The notes under the pieces are model-generated. The model saw only the letters and a list, made by a program, of their open reading frames with translations, was not told the DNA's origin and did no database searches. The position numbers and the translations under genes are program-made. From Rhodoferax sp. (lineage in GTDB: Bacteria > Pseudomonadota > Gammaproteobacteria > Burkholderiales > Burkholderiaceae_C), in the NCBI GenBank assembly GCA_029865675.1, contig JARXAU010000037.1:1-7829 (forward strand): a stretch of DNA of 7,829 nucleotides, read 5' to 3'. Shown one piece after another: positions 1-4,924 of the stretch (position 1 is its first letter; every line of letters begins with the position of its first letter).

Positions 1-3
1 TAC

Positions 4-28
4 AAGCCCTCCCCGAGAGGGCTTTTTT
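4..28 (+). terminator. Intrinsic terminator for a gene left of the window
   Basis: Perfect 8-bp stem (AAGCCCTC at 4-11, GAGGGCTT at 17-24), 5-base loop, and a run of six T ending at 28. It is well formed on the + strand, so it probably ends a rightward transcript entering from the left. Read from the - strand the same stem lies 8 bases past the lipoprotein stop codon, but there it is followed only by TTGTA, so it would be weak in that direction. Confidence 0.8.
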
Positions 29-35
29 ACGCCTG

Positions 36-434
36 TTACTTCACCGCGCTTGGTTCTACGCTTTCCATTGCAGCCGGTGCCACGCCGCTTCTTGTGCCGG
101 TCCCGCTTGTCGAGTAGGTGATTTTCTCAAGTACGCCATTCGCGCCGATTTGGTACATCGCCATCGACATGGTGTAGTCAGCCCCGCCAGCAAATGCGCC
201 AACTATCGGGATGAACGTTGCGCCCTTCACTTGGTATTGCATGCCGCTGTAGCTGATGAACTTCATGCCGCTGGCAATGGATACCGATGTGGGTTTGCCT
301 AGTTTGGCAATGATTTGAGCCTCGGTAGTCTCGCCCTCCTTGAATTGAAGCGCTGCCGCCTCGCTCACCTGTGTGCCTGACGATGCACACCCGCCCAAAA
401 GTGCTGCCGCCAGCAACGTGATTGCAATTTTCAT
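36..434 (-). CDS. Small BamE/SmpA-like lipoprotein
   Basis: A 132-aa predicted outer-membrane lipoprotein. The N-terminus is a lipoprotein signal: Lys2, a hydrophobic core (residues 3-13), and the lipobox L13-G-G-C16, with cleavage before Cys16. Ala at +2 does not suggest inner-membrane retention. Residues 30-62 have the pattern of SmpA/OmlA (BamE) domains: F-x-x-G-x-T-T followed by I-x-x-x-LGKPT. A Gly/Ala-rich hydrophobic stretch (about 72-86) follows. BamE proper is a part of the beta-barrel assembly machine, but many small lipoproteins share the fold, and I do not claim this is the BAM subunit. The gene runs opposite to everything else, as expected of a lysogeny-expressed cargo gene or a host gene at the element's edge. 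The start is supported by AGGG eight bases upstream. The family call is fairly firm; the role is unknown. Confidence 0.8.
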   Translation of the reverse strand: MKIAITLLAAALLGGCASSGTQVSEAAALQFKEGETTEAQIIAKLGKPTSVSIASGMKFISYSGMQYQVKGATFIPIVGAFAGGADYTMSMAMYQIGANGVLEKITYSTSGTGTRSGVAPAAMESVEPSAVK

Positions 435-440
435 TTTCTA

Positions 441-460
441 GACCCTGTTATTGACCCTGT
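441..460. repeat. 8-bp tandem direct repeat before the lipoprotein start
   Basis: GACCCTGT occurs at 441-448 and again at 453-460, a 12-bp period. On the - strand each copy reads ACAGGGTC. The copy nearer the lipoprotein ATG supplies its probable Shine-Dalgarno (AGGG), so the ribosome binding site appears duplicated. This may be a local duplication or a small protein or RNA binding site. It is short and could be chance. Confidence 0.4.
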
Positions 461-533
461 AGTTTGCCTCATGGGGCGCGTTGTCTCTGGGTTGCGAATT
501 GCGGGTTTCTACCTAGAAAAAAATTTATTCAAA

Positions 534-582
534 ATTACATCAAATAGTGTTGACAAGTAATACACCGTTTGATGTAATACAT
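534..582. promoter_or_regulatory. Operator-like repeats enclosing the promoter
   Basis: ATTACATCAAA (534-544) and TTTGATGTAAT (568-578) form a perfect 11-bp inverted repeat with a 23-bp gap. One arm is just upstream of the -35 box and the other covers the -10 box. The right arm overlaps a smaller palindrome, ATGTA-A-TACAT (572-582), and GTAATACA occurs twice (557-564 and 574-581), 17 bp apart. Several related half-sites on one promoter suggest a dimeric repressor bound cooperatively, which would block RNA polymerase. The repressor is not identified. In RNA only the right arm would be near the transcript start, so a DNA operator is likelier than an RNA hairpin. Confidence 0.6.
550..578 (+). 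promoter_or_regulatory. Strong sigma-70 promoter driving the rightward genes
   Basis: TTGACA (550-555), exactly 17 bp, then TGTAAT (573-578), one mismatch from the -10 consensus. An A/T-rich tract with A- and T-runs (about 517-546) lies just upstream, like an UP element. Transcription should start at about 584-587, which coincides with an ATG at 585. It is the only near-consensus promoter I found between the lipoprotein and the recombination genes, and it points into them. I saw no equally clear promoter for the leftward lipoprotein gene. Confidence 0.7.
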
Positions 583-584
583 CC

Positions 585-707
585 ATGCCGCAAACAAAGC
601 GGAGCAGCAAGCAGATCGAGGCTAGCGAGGGGTTCTTTAACAAGCTAACGGACGTAGCGACAGAAATGTTTAGCAGTCCACGTATCCCCGAACGAGAGCG
701 GTGGTGA
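585..707 (+). CDS. Possible leaderless 40-aa peptide
   Basis: ATG at 585 lies 7 bases past the -10 box, so the transcript would start at or within a base or two of the start codon, with no Shine-Dalgarno. The 40-residue product begins MPQTKRSSKQIEA and ends in ERERW. It is charged, has no membrane segment and no recognisable domain. Leaderless mRNAs are known for some phage regulators (lambda cI from PRM is the classic case), but nothing here looks like a helix-turn-helix or ribbon-helix-helix. The reading frame two bases back continues as an acidic/polar ORF to 837, so this may be the first half of a longer gene broken by a frameshift. It could also be a chance ORF in a leader. Confidence 0.3.
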   Translation: MPQTKRSSKQIEASEGFFNKLTDVATEMFSSPRIPERERW

Positions 708-711
708 GGCG

Positions 712-837
712 GTGCAGCCAAGAGAAGAAAAGCACCAAGTGACTGGGGGCGCTCAGGTGGGCGCAACAACCAGCACCGATATGGACCCGAATGGCAAACG
801 CCACGGGCTAGACCTTCCCGCAGTGGAGCCGGATTGA
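712..837 (+). CDS. Doubtful 41-aa ORF with GTG start
   Basis: From GTG at 712 this frame encodes 41 residues (starting MQPREEKHQVTGG, ending LPAVEPD), hydrophilic and without low-complexity bias. The frame is open from 658. It lies +1 relative to the 585 ORF and overlaps its end, so one base change near 700 would join them into a product of about 83 residues. No good ribosome binding site precedes the GTG, and no family is recognisable. The rest of 435-917 holds the promoter region to the left and a hairpin to the right, and no other credible gene. Confidence 0.2.
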   Translation: MQPREEKHQVTGGAQVGATTSTDMDPNGKRHGLDLPAVEPD

Positions 838-865
838 GTAACCGGCAAGGCCTTCGCAAGAGGGC

Positions 866-900
866 ATTCAAAAGCGCATTCGGCGAGTGTGCTTTTGAAT
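866..900 (+). promoter_or_regulatory. Long mRNA hairpin just before a ribosome binding site
   Basis: ATTCAAAAGC (866-875) pairs perfectly with GCTTTTGAAT (891-900). The 15 bases between continue the stem with six more pairs (two are G-U), leaving a 3-base loop. This gives about 16 bp, ending 5 bases before the AAGGAG that serves the ATG at 918. No T-run follows, so it is not a terminator in either direction. Likely roles are controlling translation or stability of the downstream message, or binding a protein or small RNA. Confidence 0.55.
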
Positions 901-917
901 TAACCAAGGAGATTGAG

Positions 918-1115
918 ATGCACGCAAACCAACAAGCACTTGGCCGCAACCACACAACAGCAGACAAGGCATCAATCACCGACTTTGGTGACTGCTACCG
1001 AGTCAACCTCAATTGGACAGACGGCGCAATGGTTTGCGCCATCTACGACACCAAAGAAGAGGCTGTCAATCACCTAAACAACCTTGGCTTTTACAAAGGC
1101 CCACTGGCTTCTTAA
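918..1115 (+). CDS. Small hypothetical phage protein (65 aa)
   Basis: The ATG at 918 is chosen because AAGGAG at 906-911 sits 6 bases upstream. An in-frame TTG at 834 would give a longer product, but it has no ribosome binding site and would run through the strong hairpin at 866-900. The 65-residue product has a polar N-terminus, then a compact region (about 22-60) with alternating hydrophobics (YRVNLNW, AMVCAIY) and a helix-forming DTKEEAVNHLNNLGF. This suggests a small alpha/beta fold. I do not recognise the family. It is the first confident gene of the rightward run and is followed by two hairpins, the second a good terminator, so its message may often end there. Confidence 0.65.
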   Translation: MHANQQALGRNHTTADKASITDFGDCYRVNLNWTDGAMVCAIYDTKEEAVNHLNNLGFYKGPLAS

Positions 1116-1129
1116 GTAACCCCCTCCCC

Positions 1130-1145
1130 GCCCTTCCCCAAGGGC
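1130..1145 (+). repeat. Small hairpin after the 65-aa gene
   Basis: GCCCTT (1130-1135) and AAGGGC (1140-1145) form a perfect 6-bp stem with a CCCC loop, 15 bases past the stop codon. No T-run follows. It stands 7 bases before the intrinsic terminator, so it may be a stability element or part of a compound terminator. Confidence 0.45.
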
Positions 1146-1152
1146 AAATACC

Positions 1153-1182
1153 AAAGGCTCCACATCGGGGCCTTTTGTTTTT
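1153..1182 (+). terminator. Intrinsic terminator abutting the next gene's ribosome binding site
   Basis: AAAGGCTCC (1153-1161) pairs with GGGGCCTTT (1167-1175) in a 9-bp stem with one G-U pair and an ACATC loop, followed by TTTGTTTTT-like sequence to 1182. The next gene's AAGGAG starts at 1184. There is no room for a promoter between this terminator and that gene, so expression of 1196 onward needs read-through, antitermination or a promoter hidden upstream. Confidence 0.75.
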
Positions 1183-1195
1183 CAAGGAGCAACGA

Positions 1196-1474
1196 ATGAA
1201 CGCCATCACAAAGCAAGAAGAACGCGCCTTCTATGGCGTTCCAGTAACTGCCACTGACGAAGAGATAGCCAAGCAGCGATTTACAAGCGCCTTCACCCCT
1301 GATGACCTGTTCCAAAACATCGACCACGACGACGAAGAGCAGATTCTGAAAGCGCTGGCAGATGGCGACGAACTAGAGGCGGGTCACATCCTTGCGCGAA
1401 TCAGAAAGCAAGTGATCTGCCGCTACGCATCACAGGCCTGTTACGGCAATTCGACAACCATTCAACCGGAGTGA
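1196..1474 (+). CDS. Hypothetical acidic phage protein (92 aa)
   Basis: Starts at ATG 1196 with AAGGAG six bases upstream, right after the terminator tail. The frame is open further upstream, but that stretch crosses the previous gene and the terminator and has no ribosome binding site. The 92-aa product has a helical N-terminus (KQEERAFYGVPVTATDEE), a strongly acidic middle (DDLFQNIDHDDEEQ at about 37-50), then a helix ALADGDELEAGHILARIRKQV. No signal peptide, membrane segment or known domain. Small acidic early phage proteins are often host-takeover factors or DNA mimics, but nothing specific supports that here. The stop lies 3 bases before the next ATG, and its last codons contain the next gene's GGAG. 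Confidence 0.65.
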   Translation: MNAITKQEERAFYGVPVTATDEEIAKQRFTSAFTPDDLFQNIDHDDEEQILKALADGDELEAGHILARIRKQVICRYASQACYGNSTTIQPE

Positions 1475-1477
1475 GAT

Positions 1478-1798
1478 ATGAAACAAATCACCATTACGGG
1501 CTTTGCCTTCTGCAAGCCAGCGTCTGACTGGGAAGCAAATCACCCTAACGTTTTGGACGGCTTCAAATACGACTATGTGCATTGCGACGTAAGTGATTGG
1601 GGTGATGGCTACATCTCAGCAGGCACGGCAACCCTCACGATTGATCTGCCTGAAGGCTTCGACCCACGCGCCGGAGCAGTCAAGACGCTTGAAGAACAGC
1701 GCAAGAAGATTCAAGCCGAGTTCCAAGCGCGAATGAATGAGATTGACCGGCAAATCTCGCAGTTCACGGCTATTGAGTTTGTGGAGGCAACCACATGA
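1478..1798 (+). CDS. Hypothetical phage protein with C-terminal coiled coil (106 aa)
   Basis: Start at ATG 1478, with GGAG (1468-1471) inside the end of the preceding gene. Residues 1-58 look like a small beta-rich domain (MKQITITGFAFC, later TATLTIDLP). Residues about 66-98 form a charged amphipathic helix (EEQRKKIQAEFQARMNEIDRQ), probably a coiled coil for oligomerisation. There are two Cys (12 and 36), too few for a clear metal site. Its ATGA stop overlaps the next gene's start, so the two are translationally coupled. I do not recognise a family; the placement just before the recombination genes is the only functional hint. Confidence 0.7.
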   Translation: MKQITITGFAFCKPASDWEANHPNVLDGFKYDYVHCDVSDWGDGYISAGTATLTIDLPEGFDPRAGAVKTLEEQRKKIQAEFQARMNEIDRQISQFTAIEFVEATT

Positions 1799-2067
1799 AC
1801 ACCCTAACAAACTGGCTACTAGCCATCCCCCTCGCCTTCCTTCTGGGTGCCTTGGGCATTGCCTTGGACGGCGAAGACAAGCGCGACGAAATGCGGGTGT
1901 TCACCGAACTTGACGCCGCCCAAAAGCAAAGCGCCGCGCTCATGCGCCGAGAGATTGCAGGCCGAGCAGTCTGCAAGGAGCGCCACGGCGAAGCAGATGC
2001 ACGGTGGGACGACGAGGGAAACCTGATCTGCCGCCCCCGCAAATTTAAGGAGGTAGCCGCGATATGA
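1795..2067 (+). CDS. Small single-pass membrane protein (90 aa), unknown
   Basis: Overlaps the previous stop by ATGA, with GGAGG at 1783-1787 seven bases upstream. Residues 6-25 form one hydrophobic segment (LTNWLLAIPLAFLLGALGIAL), followed by an acidic-basic patch (DGEDKRDEMR) and a helical soluble tail of about 60 residues with two Cys (60, 79). It could be a membrane-anchored inner-membrane protein or have an uncleaved signal anchor. No lipobox is seen. The function is unknown; early-region phage membrane peptides are often involved in superinfection exclusion or membrane takeover, which is only a suggestion here. It shares an ATGA overlap with the next membrane-protein gene, so the pair may work together. 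Confidence 0.65.
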   Translation: MNTLTNWLLAIPLAFLLGALGIALDGEDKRDEMRVFTELDAAQKQSAALMRREIAGRAVCKERHGEADARWDDEGNLICRPRKFKEVAAI

Positions 2068-2285
2068 GCTGGTTTCCCTTTTTGCTGTGCATGGCCCTCG
2101 TTATCGCGCTGTTTTGCGGCAAGTTCATCCGGCACGGGGATGGGCCGCTACTGAGTGACGAAGAGATAGACCGCGCAGGGCTTCATGCCTTCTACCGCGA
2201 AATGCTTTTTCTGATTCTGGGCCTCGTTATCGGGGCCTGCCTTTTTGCCCTGTTTGCGGGGTATGCCGCTTATTCAACCTATTGA
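2064..2285 (+). CDS. Two-pass small membrane protein (73 aa), unknown
   Basis: ATG at 2064 overlaps the previous TGA. AAGGAGGT, a full-strength Shine-Dalgarno, lies at 2047-2054 with 9 bases of spacing, so this is probably one of the best-translated genes of the run. The two hydrophobic segments are residues 3-19 (WFPFLLCMALVIALFCG) and about 48-70 (MLFLILGLVIGACLFALFAGYAA), joined by a short charged loop (IRHGDGPLLSDEEIDRAG). The size and topology resemble holins and other small phage membrane proteins, but the location away from any endolysin argues against a lysis role. The RecT gene begins 9 bases after the stop. No family is recognised. Confidence 0.65.
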   Translation: MSWFPFLLCMALVIALFCGKFIRHGDGPLLSDEEIDRAGLHAFYREMLFLILGLVIGACLFALFAGYAAYSTY

Positions 2286-2294
2286 GATTTTCAA

Positions 2295-3224
2295 ATGACC
2301 GCTGTATCCAACCAAAAGCCCGCCAACGCTGTTGCCGAATTCTCCCGCTTCATGGACAAGCTCAAGCCGCAGATGGCGCTGGCCTTGCCCAAGCACATGA
2401 ACGCTGACCGCATGAGCCGCTTGGCCCTGACAGCTTTCAGCTCGACCCCTGCCCTGCAACAGTGCAGCATTAACAGCATTGCGGCCAGCATCATGACCGC
2501 CGCCCAGTTGGGCCTTGAGCCTGGTATCAACGGACAGGGCTACCTGATTCCCTACAAAAACACATGCACCTTTGTGCCCGGCTGGAAAGGCTTGGTTGAT
2601 CTGGTTGCCCGCGCTGGCCGCGCCACCGTCTGGACCGGTGCGGTTTACCCCGGCGACAAGTTTGATTACCAGCTAGGCGACGAGCCATTTTGCCGCCACC
2701 AGCCCGGCGACGGCGGGGAGCAATTCAGCCACGTTTACGCCATTGGCCGGGTGCGCGACGCACAAATGCCGGTGATTGAAGTGTGGACACGGGGCAAGGT
2801 TCTGAAGCATCTGAACCAATACAACAAGGTAGGCGGTCGGCACTACGCCCACGCCAGCGAAAGCAACTTTGAAATGTATGCCCGCAAGGTTGCGCTGTTG
2901 CAAGTGCTGAAGTACATGCCATCCAGCATCGAACTGTCGAACGCGCTCACTGTCTCCCACGCTGCCGAAGAAGGCAAGGGGGCCGTGATCGAAGGCGACT
3001 TTGTGACCATCAATGACCCGGTGGACACAAGCAGCCCAGCGCCTGACCGTGACGGCGTGCTGCCTGAATGCTCTGCCGAATCTTTCGAGCGCAACCGAGG
3101 CGACTGGATGGCGGCAATCAAGGGCGGCAAGAAAACCGTCAACGACCTGATTCAGACCATCCAAACCAAAGAGCTGCTGACTGAAGAGCAGCGCATGGAA
3201 ATCGCAAGCTGGACCGTTCAATAA
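2295..3224 (+). CDS. recT: RecT-family single-strand annealing protein
   Basis: A 309-aa phage recombinase that coats single-stranded DNA and anneals complementary strands; in RecE/RecT- and lambda-type systems it works with a 5'-3' exonuclease. The family's signature blocks are present: LGLEPG (72-77), YLIPY (83-87), PGWKGLVDLV (95-104), and YARKVALLQVLKYMP (195-209). The length is normal for the family. After the core comes a Pro/Asp-rich linker (about 240-255) and a helical C-terminal tail with a W-x-x-x-I-x-x-G-KKT and a LTEEQR segment (about 263-309), possibly a partner-binding module. The ribosome binding site is weak (GAG about 10 bases upstream). Continued translation from the gene ending at 2285 may help. 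The YqaJ nuclease follows 11 bases later, confirming the pair. Confidence 0.95.
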   Translation: MTAVSNQKPANAVAEFSRFMDKLKPQMALALPKHMNADRMSRLALTAFSSTPALQQCSINSIAASIMTAAQLGLEPGINGQGYLIPYKNTCTFVPGWKGLVDLVARAGRATVWTGAVYPGDKFDYQLGDEPFCRHQPGDGGEQFSHVYAIGRVRDAQMPVIEVWTRGKVLKHLNQYNKVGGRHYAHASESNFEMYARKVALLQVLKYMPSSIELSNALTVSHAAEEGKGAVIEGDFVTINDPVDTSSPAPDRDGVLPECSAESFERNRGDWMAAIKGGKKTVNDLIQTIQTKELLTEEQRMEIASWTVQ

Positions 3225-3235
3225 GGAATCTCACC

Positions 3236-4873
3236 ATGAAAACGCATAACCTGATTCAAGGCTCCCAAGCATGGCACGACTACCGCGCCAACCACTTCAA
3301 CGCCAGCGACGCCCCGGCCATGCTGGGACTCAGCCCCTACAAGAGCCGCTCCGAGCTGCTGCACGAACTGGCAACAGGCCAAACGCCAGACGTTGACCCA
3401 GCCACACAGCGCCGCTTTGATGACGGCCACCGCTTTGAAGCACTGGCCCGCCCGCTGGCCGAAAAGATCATCGGCAAAGACCTGTATCCGGTGACAGGCT
3501 CAGAAGGCAAGCTGTCGGCCAGCTTCGACGGCCTGACCATGGCAGAAGACACGGCTTTCGAGCATAAAACCCTCAACGAAGCCCTGCGCTACACCCCATG
3601 GGATGAGGGCAACGGCGACCACTTGCCCCCACAGTACAAAGTGCAGATGGAGCAGCAACTGCTTGTTTCCGGTGCGGAGCGTGTGCTTTTCATGGCCTCC
3701 AAGTGGAAAGGTGATGAGCTGGTGGAAGAGCGCCATTGCTGGTACACCTCCGACCCCGCTATCCGTGCGCAAATCGTGTCTGGCTGGGAGCAGTTCGCCA
3801 AAGACCTTGCCGCCTACGTGCCGCCCGAAGTGATCGTACCGGCCAAAGCAGCGCCGCAAATGGGCCTGCCTGCCGTGTCGATTCAAGTCACTGGCTCCAT
3901 TGCCCTGATTGACAACCTCGCGGCCTACGGTAATTCGCTGACGGCCTACATCGAGCGAATCAACAAGAAGCCCGAGACGGACCAAGACTTTGCCGACTTG
4001 GAAGCCACGGTAAAGACGCTCAAGAGCGCAGAAGAAGCCTTGGACGCAGCCGAAGCCGGAGCGCTGGCCCAGACGGAGAGCATCGACGCCATGCGCAAAG
4101 CGGTTGCCCTGTACCGCGAAACGGCCCGAAGCAATCGCCTGTTGGTTGAAAAGCTGGTCAAGGCCGAGAAGGAAAACCGCCGTAACAAGCTGTTGACCGA
4201 AGCAGCCCAAACCCTGCGCGACCACATCAAGGGCCTGAATGAGCAGATCGGCAAGCCCTACATGCCAGAGATTCAAGCCGACTTCCAAGGCGTCATCAAA
4301 GGCCTGAAGAGCTTGGACAGCATGAAAGACAAGCTGGACACCGAAGTTGCCAGCGCCAAGATCGCGGCGAATGAAGCCGCAGCGCGGATTGGGGCGAATC
4401 TGGTGCATCTGGTCGGGTTTGCCGACTATGCCGCCTCGTTCCCCGATGTGGCAACTCTGGTGCAAAAGAGCTTTGACGACTTCACCGCAGTGGTTGCGGT
4501 TCGGGTTGCGGCTGCTAAGGAAGATGCCGCGAAGCGCGAAGCGGCCCAAGCCGCCAAGCCTGCGCCTCTAGTTGCCCCAGCCGTGCCAAACGTCACTCAT
4601 GAAGCAGTGGTGAACCTGATGCCCGCCACGGTGCGCAAGGCTATTGCAGCCCCAGCACCCGCCGCGACTTCAGAGCCTACCCTGAAGCTGGGCGAGATTA
4701 GTGAGCGTCTGGGCTTCACGCTGACTGCCGACTTTCTGAAAGTGCTGGGCTTTGAGGCCACCAACGTGAAGGCTGCAAAGCTGTTTCATGAAGAGGACTT
4801 CCCGGCTATCTGCCAAGCGCTGATTACCCATATCAGCGAAGTGTGCGAGCAGTTTGACGCTGTATCGGCGTAA
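3236..4873 (+). CDS. YqaJ-type phage exonuclease with large C-terminal extension
   Basis: 545 aa. Residues 1-195 match the YqaJ/lambda-exonuclease-like PD-(D/E)xK nuclease family: W13-x-x-YR, NASDAPAMLGLSPYKSR (22-38), GHRFEALAR (64-72, Glu68), ASFDGL (95-100, Asp98), EHK (109-111) and Y134-x-x-QMEQQL. Asp98, Glu109 and Lys111 are the probable metal-binding catalytic set, all present, so it should be active. It would chew one strand of duplex ends and hand single strands to RecT. The usual family length is roughly 200-350. The rest is a long helical stretch (about 220-390), resembling the separate DUF1351-type proteins of other phage recombination cassettes, an Ala/Pro linker (425-480), and a compact C-terminal module (482-540). 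AAGGA precedes the start by 8 bases. The nuclease call is strong; the extension assignment is tentative. Confidence 0.93.
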   Translation: MKTHNLIQGSQAWHDYRANHFNASDAPAMLGLSPYKSRSELLHELATGQTPDVDPATQRRFDDGHRFEALARPLAEKIIGKDLYPVTGSEGKLSASFDGLTMAEDTAFEHKTLNEALRYTPWDEGNGDHLPPQYKVQMEQQLLVSGAERVLFMASKWKGDELVEERHCWYTSDPAIRAQIVSGWEQFAKDLAAYVPPEVIVPAKAAPQMGLPAVSIQVTGSIALIDNLAAYGNSLTAYIERINKKPETDQDFADLEATVKTLKSAEEALDAAEAGALAQTESIDAMRKAVALYRETARSNRLLVEKLVKAEKENRRNKLLTEAAQTLRDHIKGLNEQIGKPYMPEIQADFQGVIKGLKSLDSMKDKLDTEVASAKIAANEAAARIGANLVHLVGFADYAASFPDVATLVQKSFDDFTAVVAVRVAAAKEDAAKREAAQAAKPAPLVAPAVPNVTHEAVVNLMPATVRKAIAAPAPAATSEPTLKLGEISERLGFTLTADFLKVLGFEATNVKAAKLFHEEDFPAICQALITHISEVCEQFDAVSA

Positions 4874-4880
4874 CGCATTC

Positions 4881-4905
4881 GGGGCGGCTATCCGCTGGCC
4901 GCCCC
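4881..4905 (+). terminator. GC-rich hairpin after the nuclease gene (weak terminator or stability element)
   Basis: GGGGCGGC (4881-4888) and GCCGCCCC (4898-4905) form a perfect 8-bp GC stem, loop of 9, starting 7 bases past the nuclease stop. Only ACCTTATT follows, so an efficient intrinsic terminator is unlikely. It may protect the 3' end of the recT-nuclease message from exonucleases or lower expression of the methyltransferase 20 bases on. Confidence 0.45.
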
Positions 4906-4924
4906 ACCTTATTGAAAGCAGAGC

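Noticed and set aside
834..917. TTG start extending the 65-aa gene by 28 codons
   Set aside because: No ribosome binding site at the TTG, and the extension would run through a 16-bp hairpin; ATG at 918 has an ideal AAGGAG.
509..979. A 156-codon open frame on the - strand
   Set aside because: It starts antisense to the 65-aa gene's translated region, covers the promoter and hairpin, is rich in Leu/Arg/Pro/Ser without a domain pattern, and has no ribosome binding site.
2673..3221. A 182-codon open frame antisense to recT
   Set aside because: Opposite a clear RecT gene with family motifs; composition is typical of a shadow frame.
3500..4549. A 349-codon open frame antisense to the nuclease gene
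   Set aside because: It is a codon-bias shadow of a well-supported YqaJ gene with catalytic residues on the + strand; no domain or start signal.
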